Shown here: piece after piece, positions 1 to 11,897 of the stretch
Numbering within the stretch: position 1 is the first letter of the stretch
Layout: the number at the start of each line of letters is the position of its first letter
Origin: Brachyhypopomus gauderio
Lineage: Eukaryota; Chordata; Actinopteri; Gymnotiformes; Hypopomidae
NCBI RefSeq assembly: GCF_052324685.1
Contig: NC_135219.1
Location: 21,685,258-21,749,257, forward strand
Reading direction: 5' to 3'
DNA: 64,000 nucleotides
Made by a program: the position numbers and the translations under genes
Notes under the pieces: model-generated
Seen by the model: the letters and a program-made list of their open reading frames with translations, nothing else
Told to the model about the DNA's origin: nothing
Database searches by the model: none

Positions 1-3000
1 TGGATAGTGGAGCAGAGGGCAGACGCCACCAACGTTAATAACTGGCACTGGTAGGTTTAAATATCTGTCCGTTTGGACGAACGTCATTAGCGCTGGCTGA
101 AGAGGTAGCGAAATATCTACGATAATAAATGGACTCTTCTTAATGGACCCAAAGTCCCAGCTAAGCAAAATGTTAGTTAGCTGCTTAGCTAACCGGGATA
201 TGCTTGTTTAATTAAGGTATCTAACTGTACAGGACAGACAGCTAGCTGCTTATCTATGAGGGGACGTCAGATGTCAAGGCTGTCTGCAGTCGTGAAGTAC
301 AGGAAAATACTTTGCGTTGAAGTTGATAATCGCACTCAATACCAATTTGTATTTTCATATATAAAATAAAAGGTAACTAGTCTGCTACTTATATAGATTT
401 AAGAGGCAATGAGGTGTTGCAGTATTAAATGTTATTTATATATGGACATAAAACGTGACGAAGTAGGATAGTAATTTGTTTCACTATCCTATTTTTCCTT
501 TTTACCCATTTTAGTTAGAGACCTCTAGAATGCTCCCTGTTCTTGAAAGGGTAATGGCTATTTATAGAAACTGTCATGGGGAGACAGAAGTAGCAGATGG
601 CCAGACAGACTCCCATTTCATATGAGGATCAAACTTTGCAACCCAGGAAATTGTTCTGAGTTCTGGTCATCTCTGTACATACTGTACATGACTGTAGCCC
701 CTCTCTCTTTATTATTCAAATATATTATTCTTGCATTTTATATTACAGGACTGAGCGTGATGTTACAAGCTGGTCACAGGACATACTGAATGAGCTTCTT
801 CTCAGGGTTCGTGTAGAGGGTGAAGATGGCATTTGTGAAATCACTGATGTCAGCAAGATTGAGGGAGAGGCTTCAATTAACAATCGCAAAGGGAAACTCA
901 TCTTCTTCTACGAGTGGACCATTAACGCCTCATGGACTGGTGATGTTTTTACAATGTGCATTTTTCACATTAATGAAGTTAGTTTTTATACATGTATTTT
1001 GTATATATGTATTTGTAGTGCAGCTTCATTTTGTATCTTTTCACATCACCCTCATCGTTGTTGTTGCTGTTTACTTCAGGAACCTCAAAAAATGGCCTTA
1101 AGTATAAAGGAAACGTAGAGGTACTAAACCTCTCAGATGAAAATGATATGGATGATCTGGATGTGAGTATCTACTCATAGGACATTCATATGATGAGACA
1201 ATTTCAGCTGCAGCCACATTAAATCTTCTTTACTTGTTTATGGTGTATACACAGATATCCATTTCAGCATGTAAAGATCAGCCACCAACTCCTTTAACTG
1301 CCCTCATGAAGAAGGAGGGAGAGAAGGAAGTCAAACTTGCGCTAGCAGGCTACGTCTCTCACCTGAAAAAAGGTGAAGCTGCTCAGGCTAATCCCCAATA
1401 AGCATTTCACATTATTTTTGGCCCTTGGTTTTTAATGCCATCCTTTATTATAGAATTCTCCCAGGGCATGATCCTGCCAACATCAGATGATGTTAAGAAA
1501 CAACAGCAGACACAGATAAAGGGCAAACTGAATCAAACTCAGGTACAGTCTGATTAATTTGTCAGAACATTCCACAATATGTCCATTTGGCATTAAAGTT
1601 ACAGGATTAGTAGCATTGTAACATTGGATAAAATGTATTTTCCAGTACTGGCAAGAAATCAAAACTAGCTTGATATGAGGGATATATTTATATGTTTATC
1701 CTTTCATCTGTGCATAGGTTGGCACCACTACTTCAACTAATGCTCTCAGTTCTGGAGTAAAAATCCCAACGGTCCAGTTCAGTTTGAAAGACACCTTTTT
1801 GACCTCACCAGATGAGCTTTACAGAATCTTCCTCAACCAAGAGGTTAGGGTCAGTCTTTAAACTGTACAGAATGCATGTACGTGTATGAACCTCAACGTT
1901 CTAACAAGGTTGACAGTTCACAAGGTTGGAAGGTTTGTGACCATTTTTGCAGTAACATTAGAACATCTAGAAACAAGTTCCTGTCAAACTGTATTGAATC
2001 GCTTTGATACTAAATGTAATATTCTTAAAATACTTTAAAAGAATGCTTTTCACAACTTTTCTTAAAATTCATATAATAATATTTTTACTTCTTACAAGCC
2101 AGTTCTGTGGTTCATACTTTTTGTATAAGAAAATAATTATGAACATTCATAAATTTATTTAAAAAAAATGTAAATCACAACCTTGAATTGTGTGTTAGTT
2201 TTCATCTGTTGTTTTTCTTTCGATGGTTTAGATGGTCCAGGCATTTACACATCTTGCAGCCGTTGTAGAGGGGGACAGAGGAGGCAAATTCAGGCTGCTG
2301 GAAGGGAATGTACACGGAGAGTTTGTTGAACTGGTGAGGACGAGACTCCTCTAGCACTTCATCTACAGCACTAGCTTTAGCACTAGACAACCTACTGACA
2401 CAACCTGTGCATTTCTAGATCCCAGACCAAATGATTCAAATGAAGTGGCGTTTTTCAGCCTGGCCTGCAGGTAGGACATGTGATTTTATGTCCAGGAGCA
2501 CGTTTATAAGGTCCAACCATGTTTTAAATACATTCTGTAAAATCCTTTACTGTCCATGCATGATGTGAGTGGTCTGCCATCCACAAATATCCAGCCAGCA
2601 GAGGTTTTGTGATGAAAGAATAGAGGATGGCTCTGTGAGATATGTAGCTCTTTGTTTCCAAGTAACAGAGTCATAATCAGATTTTTAGCTGGCTTGTCAT
2701 TTGTATGCTATATGTATTGAAACCACACTAATCCAATGCATTTGCCTAAATAATAACAACTCTAGCATTCCATTCAATAATTAAATTTCATGACCTACCA
2801 CTCCAACAACTTTCTTTACTTAAAAACGGTATAAACGGTAATAATACCTAGTGGTATATATAACACATGGATTTTGCAAATGTGGCAAAACTATTTATTT
2901 ATTTAAACAAATGTCATTCTTTTCCAGGGCACCACTCCATAGTAACTTTGAACTTTATTGATCGAGGTGGTGAAACAGAACTGACTATGACAGCTGCCGG

Positions 3001-3097
3001 TGTTCCCAGCAATGAAGAGGATAGGATGAAGGAGGGTTGGCAGAGATATTACTTTGATGCTGTTAAACAGACATTTGGTTATGGAGTTCGAATCTGA
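1..3097 (+). CDS. ahsa1: Activator of Hsp90 ATPase homolog 1 (5' partial)
   Basis: Cytosolic co-chaperone that binds Hsp90 and stimulates its ATPase. Coding exons by GT/AG sites and reading frame: 1-50 (partial), 749-939, 1080-1162, 1255-1372, 1454-1542, 1718-1843, 2232-2333, 2419-2470, 2928-3097. All junction phases agree and give 326 codons plus stop; the family is about 338 residues, so only about the first ten codons lie left of the window. Exons 1-5 encode the N-terminal Aha1 domain (ADATNVNNWHW, EASINNRKGKLIFFYEW); exons 6-9 encode the C-terminal AHSA1/START-like domain (FLTSPDELYR, GWQRYYFDAVKQTFGYG). The protein ends GYGVRI, one residue shorter than the usual GYGxxLF-type end. Identification rests on recognised family sequence and is secure; which teleost paralog is unknown. 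Confidence 0.96.
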
Positions 3098-3815
3098 AAA
3101 TAATAATAATAATAATAAAACTTACATAGACATCTCAGCTGTTATACAGTTTGTCTGTATGAACTGTAAGTATGTGTTTTTTCCATTTGGAACTGGAATC
3201 TTAAAGCAGTTCATTGCTGGATGTTGGTCCACATATGTACCTTCTCCCAGAGTGGAATGTATACCTATTTATTACAGTGGACATGGTGAAAGTATGATAT
3301 GAAGAACCTGCACAAACAGTAGCATCCCAAAGTCTGAGTCTACCGAGAACTTTTTGTGTGAAAATTAATACAAGATCTTGCTCATTGTTATTGATTTTTT
3401 TTGTTTTGTTTTTTAATCGTTGTAAGCAAGCTGTATCAATGACTGGCACTGAATCATTATGGCTATGGTTGTTACTGTTATTGCTGCGTTTTTCTGTTGA
3501 AAAAATATCTAGCTTATTGTTCATTCAAAGAGGCACAGTGAAGCAGCTCAGTACCATTCTCCTGAGTCCTAGACGTTAGACAAATTGTTCTTAGTAGTGG
3601 AGGCGCATGCTTGAAATCTTCTCCAGATTAACAAAAATATTTGTCTTTGCATTTGTTCTTGGCATACATTGACGTGTCACTTTAATTCTGCACACAAGTG
3701 TGTGTTGTCCACCTGGGAGTGCCTCACAATTGTGGTGCACAGTGCCAAAGCATCTGAAAAGTACAATGTTTTTATAATGCACTCTTGAATAAATTACTCA
3801 GGAAGTTAGGAATTA
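3098..3815 (+). other. ahsa1: ahsa1 3' UTR
   Basis: Non-coding sequence after the ahsa1 stop. It starts with a short (AAT)n run and reaches a canonical AATAAA at 3788-3793, so cleavage is expected near 3805-3815. Short open frames on either strand here show no family resemblance and are treated as chance. Confidence 0.6.
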
Positions 3816-4129
3816 TGAACTTAAACCATGTCTCATGAGAATACTTTAAAATGTGAATGTATTTCAAAAACAAACAAATATATCTAAAGAAATCCTGAGG
3901 TCATTTCTAAATGTATCTTTTATCTGGAAACTTCATAGTATATAGATTGCTTTGCAAGGGGCATTTTATTCACTTCTGGCACGAATTTGGCGATTCACCT
4001 TTTAAATACTTTATCCAGTTTTTGATTATCTTTGTGATTTCATAAAAATGCCTGTAGAAGGTAAATTTACTTATAAAAAAAACAGGGTATACGTTAAATA
4101 CCTATTATGCAATCCTTTTCAAAAAAGAT
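3816..4129. other. Intergenic, nothing recognised
   Basis: AT-rich unique-looking sequence between the ahsa1 polyadenylation signal and the palindromic element. I see no gene, RNA or repeat structure. Confidence 0.5.
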
Positions 4130-4131
4130 TA

Positions 4132-5709
4132 GGGGTGACCTGCAATAGTCACTGATTCGACTATAGTCGACTATACCCCCTAGTCGACTATGAATGTCAT
4201 AGTCGAATGTACCATTCTAACTGCATGGGGGTGCCCAAGGACGCTGCTACGCATTAGTTGTTACATTAAATGTCTTTGTTTTCGTTATATGTAGCCTTTT
4301 GTCAAATAAAGTCATCCTAATTTCTGTTAATAAATATTTGTAAATGATTGTGTGCGCATTAACAATAGGCATCTTCCTTACTACACATTAATAAATCACA
4401 CCCTGCAGTTGCACAATCCAAACGAGCGCTGAACACGCTACAGGATCAGCGTCCGCCGAGATTATAATGTACTAAAAAAACTTCAAAAGTATTTTGAAAA
4501 AGATAAAGATGAATCAAATAAAGTAAAGTGCAAGTTATGTCATCAACGTCTTTTATTTCGCACGACAACAACCAACATGGCATAGGCCTACCATTTAAAA
4601 CGCATAATGCGAAAAAAACAGTTTAGCCGTTTGTTGTCTCGTCGCGGTGCCTCTCGGCAAGTAATCCTATAAACATTTTTTGTTGTTGTTTGCTTTTTAC
4701 TTGAACCTTTATAATTTGTTTGCTGTTGTGTGGAAATGTTTCTTTTTTAGGGATGTATTCAACTAAGGATTTTCATAGTCGAATCTGATTCGTCAGATTT
4801 TCCCTTTAGTCGACTAATAGTCGAATCAGGGTTTTTTTTTAAGAGCACCTTAAACAGGATCCCTTTCTCATTCAGGACTTTTTTCCACTTCAAAGTATAA
4901 ACCTAAAAAACTCAGATAAATGAATAAACATGGTAGGTTGGCTTTATTCAGCTTTTATTTATTACTTATTTATTTTTTAATGAAACGTTAGAGAACATTA
5001 ACCGTCAGTGTGCAGTGCGCATATCGAACTGTCAGACAGGCACTGTGCAAAATGTCAATAATATTTTAAATAAAATATGCCTGCCTGAAAATATATATAA
5101 AACATTTTCACACAACAGCAAACAAATTATAAGGAAAGGTTCAAGTAACGGGGTTTAAAAGCAAACAACAACAAAAAAATTTTATAGGATTACTTGCCGA
5201 GACGCACCGCGACGAGACGACAAACGGCTGAACTGTTTTTTTCACCTTATGCGATTTAAATGGTATGCCATGTTGGTTGTTGTCGTGCGAAATAAAAGAC
5301 GTTGATGACATAACTTGCACTTTACTTTTTTTTATTCATCTTTATCAAAATACTTTTGAAGTTTTTTTAGTAGATAATCTCGGCGGATGCTGATCCTGTA
5401 GCGTGTTCAGCTCCGCTCGTTTGGATTGTGCAACTGCAGGGTGTGATTTATTAATGTGTAGTAAGGAAGATGCCTATTGTTAATGCGCACAAATCATTAA
5501 AAAATATTTATTAACAGAAATTAGGATGATTTTATTTGACAAAAGGCTGCATATAACGAAAACAAAGACATTTAATGTAACAACTAATGCGTAGCAGCGT
5601 CCTTGGGCACCCCCATGCAGTTAGAATGGTACATTCGACTATGACATTCATAGTCGACTAGGGGGTATAGTCGACTATAGTCGAATCAGCGACTATTGCA
5701 GGTCACCCC
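4132..5709. mobile_element. Palindromic non-autonomous DNA transposon, about 1.58 kb
   Basis: The two ends are inverted copies. The left arm, about 4132-4740, reads as the reverse complement of about 5097-5709, with a few percent mismatch and small indels. The termini are GGGGTGACCTGCAATAGTC and its complement, flanked by TA at 4130-4131 and 5710-5711, consistent with a TA target duplication. The sub-terminal region is packed with TAGTCGACTA-like motifs, and the central spacer (about 4745-5095) carries a further diverged cluster of them. No transposase frame is present. The family name is not recognised; long arms with a TA target would fit a mariner-type or foldback MITE. Confidence 0.8.
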
Positions 5710-5711
5710 TA

Positions 5712-6566
5712 ATAAATTTAATCTTGTTTTTTTCCCCATCACCTGACTCTCTGTCCACAGAGTAGGCTACAGTACTTTAATTTTCTGCATGACACCAAGC
5801 TTTGGATTATCAGTCAAGCAACCACTGAATATATGGGAGATTAATTGTCATATCAATCATATATTCTCTGAAAGAAGGGATTTGAGTGCCATCCTGTAAC
5901 TTCTCTCCAACAACAACCCACCTCAAAGGCAAAATAATCATATTCATCGCCATGGTAAATGTCAATAGTAAAATTGTTCAACCTGCCATTATGCCCATTT
6001 GAAAATATGTCACTTTTTGGCGAAATTCGCCGTTTTGAAGTTGAAAAGGGTGACCTACGTGAATCGTGTAGCATTTACGGATATGGCTCCATCCATTGAC
6101 AAGACAGGTGTCAATTTTTTCAGCGCAACATTATCGTGAGAGAAGAGCGTGTCACCGTTTTGCTACATTCACAAACATACAAACGTAGTAGTACTATGTA
6201 GTAGTACTAGTAGTCTACTAGTTACTCGCTCCTCCTGGAACGTCCGCTAGCGTCCCGGCGGGTCTAAAGTGAGAAGTAAACTAATACGCACTCTGCATTC
6301 CAATGGACTACTCTTCTTACTCGCACCTCTCCAAGTTAAAATCTTTTTTTAAATCTCTGAATCTGCCCACATCGCATCGATTGTAGCCTACTTACTTTTC
6401 TCACCTGTCCAGACCTCGCTTCGCTGGAACACAAACATTCTATTCACTGCTCTTGCTGAGCGACTAACTAGTAGCGATGTGTGTGAATGTAGCAGTTACT
6501 TCTGGTCATTACACAGTGAAAAGAGTGATGAACCACTTGCACTAATGCAAACATTAACCTTGCAGA
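5712..6566. other. Sequence upstream of the hAT-like remnant
   Basis: No coding region is supported. From about 6180 there are short GTAGTAGTAC-type repeats and a moderately GC-rich stretch (6230-6450) just before the hAT-like reading frame, which could be its old promoter region. Confidence 0.35.
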
Positions 6567-8037
6567 ATGAGTGTGTTAGGGGAGGAGGACGCAGCAGCTG
6601 TTAAAAAGCTGGATGCAGCTGTAAATTGCAACTGGAAGTGGTCCTGGTTGAAGCTGGAGGGAAGGGTTGCAGTAAAGGGTCAAGAGGTGTCCTTTAAAAT
6701 CGGCGACTTCTTCAAAAAAATTGATAGGGAGGGTTTGGCCAGATGTGTCCTCTGCACAAAGGACATCAATTACGGAAAGAAAGGCAGCCATGCTTTGATT
6801 TCACATGTAAAAACCGAGCTTCACAAGAAGAAAATGGAAATCATTGCATCAACTCAGAGTGTCGCCAGCACTTTCTGTCAGGCATCGACAAGCCAGAGTC
6901 AGGCAAGCCAGGGCCTAGAGAGTGTAAGGCAGCAGTTCAAGGGGAAGATAGCGGTACCTACTGTAAGCTGCATTGCAAATGCAGAGGTAGGTGTAGGTCT
7001 TTTAGATAGCACAGGCAGAAAAGACACAGTACACCACTTTATTTATTCAATTTAACATTATTGTTGTTATTATTCACAAGCCTACGCCATCTTTGTAGTC
7101 ATTGCACACTATGTGTTTTAGGCAATGGTCCTTGGAACACTGGCAGAGCATTCCATGCCTTTTTCAATGGCTCCTGTCATTGTTCAGCTTGCACAGACCC
7201 TGTCCTTGGATAAAACAGCTCTGCAGGGAATAAAGCTGTCGCGAACAGCTGCATCCTACAAAATGATACATGGCTTGAGTTTGTACTTACCTACTATTGA
7301 AATGTTTTAATTTGTATCTTGGTGAAATATACATATGTTATACTGTTCCTGATAAAATTACTATATTTGCCAAATTAACTGTGGTGGGATTTATTTTTAA
7401 TCAATTATATTTTGCATGTAATGTGACATCTGTCCAGCTTTGCTAGGGCAGACAGAGAGGACCTTTGCAAATATGAGGAGATTTCCCTTGAATATGAATA
7501 TGAATATTGACGAGAGCACCTCCAACAACAACAAAAATGTTGGTTTCACATCATGATACTGCCATCAAAGTGTCCATATGGTTATGCTTTAGTGAGTGCC
7601 CTTCAAAATACTGTGTGGCAAAAAATAAAACCTTTGTATGTTAAAGGTCCTCTCCATGCTGGTGTGCTATTACCACGATGACTTGCGGAAGGTGATGGTG
7701 GAGCATTTGGGGTCCCTGGGGATGCTGCTTCATAAGAGAAGGTCCTCTGTAATTTCTTTGTCAAAAACAACATCCCATGGCAAAACCTGGTTAGTCTATT
7801 GATGGATTTCTGTGCTGTGATGAGGGGCAGCAAGACCGGCCTTGAGACCAGGATTCATCAACATTGCCCTAACCTATTGGATGTTGACGGAGACTCCTGT
7901 CACCACATACTCAATGCTGCCAAGAAATTTTCAGAGGGCTTTGATGGGTATTTGGAGAGGCTATTCAGTGACCTCCAGGCTGACCACCAGTGGAGTCCAG
8001 ACCAGGTAAACAAAATGCAAACACTTTTGAGACTTCA
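6567..8037 (+). pseudogene. Decayed hAT-like transposase with BED-type zinc finger
   Basis: Exon 1 (6567-6986) encodes a C-x2-C...H-x4-H-type finger (CVLCTKDINYGKKG then H and H) near residues 58-87, as in BED/hAT-like fish transposase families. It ends at a good GT donor (6987); exon 2 resumes at 7122 after an AG and stays in frame (AMVLGTLAEHSMPFSM..., TAASYKMIHGL). Further matches follow at about 7456-7550 (FANMRRFPLN, NIDEST, the first acidic residue of the RNase H-like core), at 7648-7720 (VEHLGSLG), and from about 7740 to 8030 (NNIPWQNLVSLLMD, CAVMRGSKTGLE, DVDGDSCHH). The later blocks are in different frames with stops between them, and the dimerisation C-terminus is missing, so the copy is inactive. 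Coding similarity stops at about 8037. Confidence 0.75.
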
Positions 8038-8364
8038 GTGTCAGGGCTGGCCCCAGGGCGGCTCCTCCAGTCGCAACTAGGAGGAGCCCGCGAGTCAGAC
8101 CACAGGCTAATCAGCGGTGATGGCATGCACCTGTCATCCTGTGTTTATAAGGACGACAGGACGACCGCTGAGTTGTCTGCTTCAGAGCTAAATAGCAAAC
8201 TAGGTATGTGATGGTCATAGTCAGCTTAATTATCCGCCATGACAAAGTTAAAACATTGGAACCTACCTCAGCGTATGTTTAGTTTCTCATCAACAACGCT
8301 TTAAACATCTTATTAGAAAAGACGTTTAGTTAGTTTACCCTCGGTTCGCTATATATAATGGTCA
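8038..8364. other. Unassigned insertion sequence left of solo LTR
   Basis: Similarity to hAT ends and a GC-rich segment starting TGTCAGGGCTGGCCCCAG begins. It may be part of an older LTR-type insertion that continues at 8806-9052 between the two solo LTRs, but I found no matching end or target duplication. Confidence 0.25.
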
Positions 8365-8800
8365 TGTCACGTATGGCCTCGCCCCCTCCCTTGGCTGTCA
8401 CTCCGGGTTCCCTTGTGTCTGTGTCCCATGCCTGTTCATCCCGCCCCGCTCGTTTGTCTCGTGATTCCCTTGTTGATTACCACGCCCCCGTGTCATTGTC
8501 TTCACCTGCTCGTAGTTTAGTTCCCATGTATATAAGCCCCTGAGTCTCCCTTGTCCTTTGTCTGGTATTTTGATTGTTTATTCATTGTACTTGGCCATTG
8601 CGTGTTCCTGTTTCTGATCCTTTGTCTGTTCCTGTGCCCCCTGGTTTTGAAATGCCTGTTTATGCGTGTTTTTCGGACTGCCCTCCCGTTATGGACCCAG
8701 ACTGGTTAAGCGACGACGATTATGGTATGCCCTCGAATAAATCGCGCTCTTCTCAGCATTTGTGTCCGTCTCCTCGCTCCGTGGCGCGAGCCTCGTTACA
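8365..8800 (+). mobile_element. Solo LTR, family A (436 bp)
   Basis: Starts TGTCACGTATGGCC and ends CTCGTTACA, with an exact 5-bp target duplication GGTCA at 8360-8364 and 8801-8805. It has the same plan as the LTRs of the complete element at 15131-17836, including a TATA-like TATATAAG near 8529 and AATAAA followed by TCGCTC near 8737. It retains the LTR-internal open frame from ATG 8651. Absence of internal sequence means the element recombined out, leaving one LTR. Confidence 0.9.
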
Positions 8801-8805
8801 GGTCA

Positions 8806-9052
8806 TATAACGGTGTGTTAGAATTCTAAATCTACAAAACCGTTAGGAGTCCTGCTTAGATTTAATCTGATTCCTTTCGCGAGACGCATAATTTCAGGGC
8901 TCGTGGGAACATAAACTCGAACGACAATTACAAAACACGTCGAGCACTGCGACCATGAAGCCTTGATTGTCGTTTTGTCGTGATTTGCAGCAAGGGGAAA
9001 CCTTTTTTAACGCCGTCGTCTGGTAACCCCGCTGAACATCGTTTTTCTATTA
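8806..9052. other. Sequence between the two solo LTRs, unassigned
   Basis: Short unique-looking stretch. No reading frame, inverted repeat or family resemblance seen. It may belong to the same older insertion as 8038-8364. Confidence 0.3.
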
Positions 9053-9057
9053 CCTGG

Positions 9058-9545
9058 TGTCACGTAGGGCTACGCCCCCCCCTCTCCTAGCTGTCACTCC
9101 AATGTCTGTTCCTCGTGTTTTCTGTTATTCCATGCCCCTAACCCCGCCTTGCTTGTTTGTTGCCCCGGTCTCTGTCTGTTCACCACGCCCGTGTCTTGAT
9201 CCTTGTCAGCTGTGTCTTGTCTAGTCCTGTGTATATTAGTCCCTGTGTCTCCCATGTCTGAATCGGTCTTTTTGTTCCAACCTGTTCGTTGTCTTTGCGC
9301 CTGTTCGTAAGTTCGCTCTTTTGTGTTTCCCGTATTCTGTGAGTTTTGCCTGTTCTTCTCTAGTTTACCTGCCTTGTCGTTTCCCTTGTTCGTATCATGC
9401 CTTTGTACATTTCGTGTATGGACTGCCCTCCCAATATGACCTGCGCCAGTTATTACGACTCTGATTATGGAATTTCCTTGAATAAATCTCGCTCTCCTCA
9501 GAGTGTGTGTCCGCCTCCCTGTTCTGCCCAGCGCAGAACGTTACA
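9058..9545 (+). mobile_element. Solo LTR, family A (488 bp)
   Basis: Starts TGTCACGTAGGGCTACGCC and ends AACGTTACA, flanked by the exact 5-bp duplication CCTGG at 9053-9057 and 9546-9550. More diverged from the complete element than the 8365-8800 copy, but it keeps AATAAATCTCGCTC near 9481 and the open frame from ATG 9397. Confidence 0.9.
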
Positions 9546-9862
9546 CCTGGCCTTAGAATCTTGTACCAGTAAGTGCGAGTAAATGTCGCAATTGTGAGTA
9601 AATGTCAGATACCAGATGTCAGATTTATACATCTTTTACATTGTTCCAAAATGTATTATCAGGTTAACAGTTCTGAATACTGGATTAACAGTATTTATCT
9701 CCACTCCCTTTTCTCTGCTCTACATTTTACTGACCTCAGACAGGAGTTAATGACCTACAGACACTTGCTGATCGACTTGTTCAGAATGTGCTTCCCTGTC
9801 AAAGAGATTCTCCATAATCACAATGAATGTAAAAAGTATCCTTGGGAAAGAGCAAATGTTAT

Positions 9863-10626
9863 CTATTCTGTACTCATACAGCCCTTTCGACCACCCGAGG
9901 CCCATTTCTTGACAAGAGGACCATTCTGGTAGTTGGAGAGAAGACATGCCACAGTAATAAATTGATTGATACTTCCTGTGATGGAGAGTGGTATTACAGT
10001 GTCAAATAGTTTGTTTTCTTTAATTCGTCTAATCATCCTCTCCACATGTACCCTTAGACGTGCAATATGCTGGGTCTCTCTCACATCATCTTCCAGCATC
10101 TGTGTTCTCTTGTGCAGGAAAGCAGGCCTGTGTACTTTACAAGGAACCAGGTCATCAACAAGGAATCCCTTGTCTACCATAATGGCCATGTGAGGTGTCA
10201 GTAGAGATGTGATGCCTGACTGCCTGAAGATTTCCTTGTCACTGATAGACCCCTGGTAAAGTGCTGATACAAATGTCACAGCTCCATGTGGTGCCATCCC
10301 CAACATACCTTTGAAAGAGCTGTGGGACTTGTATGTTGAAAATACTTCACTTTGCAGCAGTAAAGATGATGGAGTCTGGCAGCGAAGCTCTGTGCAGTCA
10401 ATCACTACCTGTGTGTCTGCGTACCTTGAGAACTCCTTGGGTAGGTGAGCCTTGATGACTTCGGGTGGCATCCAGATACACACGGATCCCAGCAGGGTGT
10501 AAAGGAAGTTGACCCAGGCTCGCAGTGGTGCGGTGAATTAAAAAATCTGTGCCCAAGACCCCTCTGTTTTAGGCCAACCGACAAGTACATCAGAAAGAGG
10601 AACAGCTCATCAATTGATGTTAGCTT
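9863..10626 (-). pseudogene. DDE superfamily (DDE_Tnp_4 / ISL2EU-like) transposase fragment
   Basis: The 206-residue frame at 9863-10483 carries the three catalytic neighbourhoods of DDE_Tnp_4 proteins: VVIDCTE (first D), MVDKGF (second D) and HVERMIRRIK (glutamate), plus the family strings SSLLLQSE, YKSHSSFKG and SGITSLL. Upstream on the minus strand the frame continues back through VNFLYTLLGSVCIWMPPEV to about 10510. There one frame change is needed to join DELFLFLMYLSVGLKQRGLGHRF (to about 10626, after a candidate AG). The DNA-binding N-terminus (THAP in many relatives) is not found. It is probably a dead copy; the catalytic core itself looks intact. Confidence 0.75.
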
Positions 10627-10690
10627 CTGGATTGGGCAAAAACAAAGAAAACATACACAAATTATATTTTTAAAAGATTAAAATATCATA

Positions 10691-11583
10691 CAGTCCGGTC
10701 ACATTATGAACACCCCTTGTAACTATACTCTGTGGATGTTTTCAGTTAATTAGGTTATATAGGATCAGATCATATAGCACTTTGTAGTTATAAAATAATC
10801 AGACTGTAATCTGTCTCTTTCTCTGTATACTTTATTAACCAGATTTTACCCTGTTCTTCGATAAATAGCAGCTATTGTTTGGGTGAGCATTGCCAGCACT
10901 GTCGTGACCATGATGTGGTAGTGGTGTGTTAATGTGGCTTTGTCCATATACTTTCCACTTTACTAGGCATACCTACCATGTGGGTCCACCTTGAAGGTGT
11001 AAAGTCAGAGACAATAACTGATCCGTCTAGATATTCATCAGTGTTCACAGAGCACTGCACACATTATACCTTTGGCTGTAAATTATTGGTAAGTTCAATC
11101 CTGGTCCTGTAGACACCTTGTCCTTTACATTTTAGTGTCTTCGCTGCTCCCAGCACACTTTTCAAGTTGCAAGGGGTGTTAAAGCAGTGAAAGCACTCAA
11201 ATGTTCAGGGAATGCACAGGACCAGGTTTGGAGAAACACTGGGTTAGTGGACTTTTTTTTAGCAAGCAGTAAATCTGATTTAAATTTAAATTTGTACATT
11301 TGATCAAGCTTTATCTGATCCAATCCTGAATAATAGCTGCTCTGTAGTGTTTAAATAGGGTCAATAAAGTATAGAAAAAGGTACAGACTACAGTCTGATA
11401 CTGTAGAACAGGGGTGCTGGATCCTGGTCCTGGAGATCTATCACCCTAAAGAGTTGGTGGATCTCCAGGAGCAAGATTGAATAACCCTGCTGTAGAACTA
11501 CAAAGTTCACCTATATGATCAGTGCAACTGATAACATCCACAAAGACTTGATTTACAAGGAAGTGGTCATAATATTCTGACTG
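10691..11583. mobile_element. Foldback MITE with long inverted ends
   Basis: The left end, CAGTCCGGTCACATTATGAA, resembles the reverse complement of the right end (CAGTCAGAATATTATGACCA). The inverted similarity runs well inward: about 10755-10890 matches the complement of about 11310-11530 (GATCATATAG, TCAGACTGTA, TACTTTATT, AGCAGCTATT). The right arm is interrupted by the 81-bp element at 11409-11489. No coding potential. The target duplication could not be resolved. Confidence 0.65.
11409..11489. mobile_element. 81-bp miniature hAT-type element nested in the foldback MITE
   Basis: Ends CAGGGGTGCTGGATCCTGG and the complement of CAGGGTTATTCAATCTTGC, with CTCCTGGAGAT shared further in. Flanked by an exact 8-bp duplication CTGTAGAA (11401-11408 and 11490-11497), the hAT-type target size. 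The host MITE's left arm lacks it, which shows the order of insertion. Confidence 0.85.
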
Positions 11584-11897
11584 GCATGTATAGATTACAC
11601 ATTAAATATGAGAAAGAAAAAAAAAACAGTTGTACTTACAGTGTTGTTACAGTGTACTGTTGTTAGCTAGTGGAAAGAATAAGAATCAGGGGATTAAGTT
11701 ACTTGAGAAAGTGGGTAAAAAAGAAGACAAGGAGCGAAAACGGAAGAAATCAGCGGCAACATTGTCCCAAAACATTGGTGACTTGTTCAAAAAAAGCCCA
11801 AAATCTGTAAGCTGCTGAGTGCAGGGCTTCTATTTCTTTACAACTCCCCTGCGTTAACAGTGCCGGGGCTCGGCTTAGCCCAATAGTATATTGTAGG

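Noticed and set aside
11630..11818. 62-codon Lys-rich frame
   Set aside because: Short, no family resemblance, inside a transposon-rich region.
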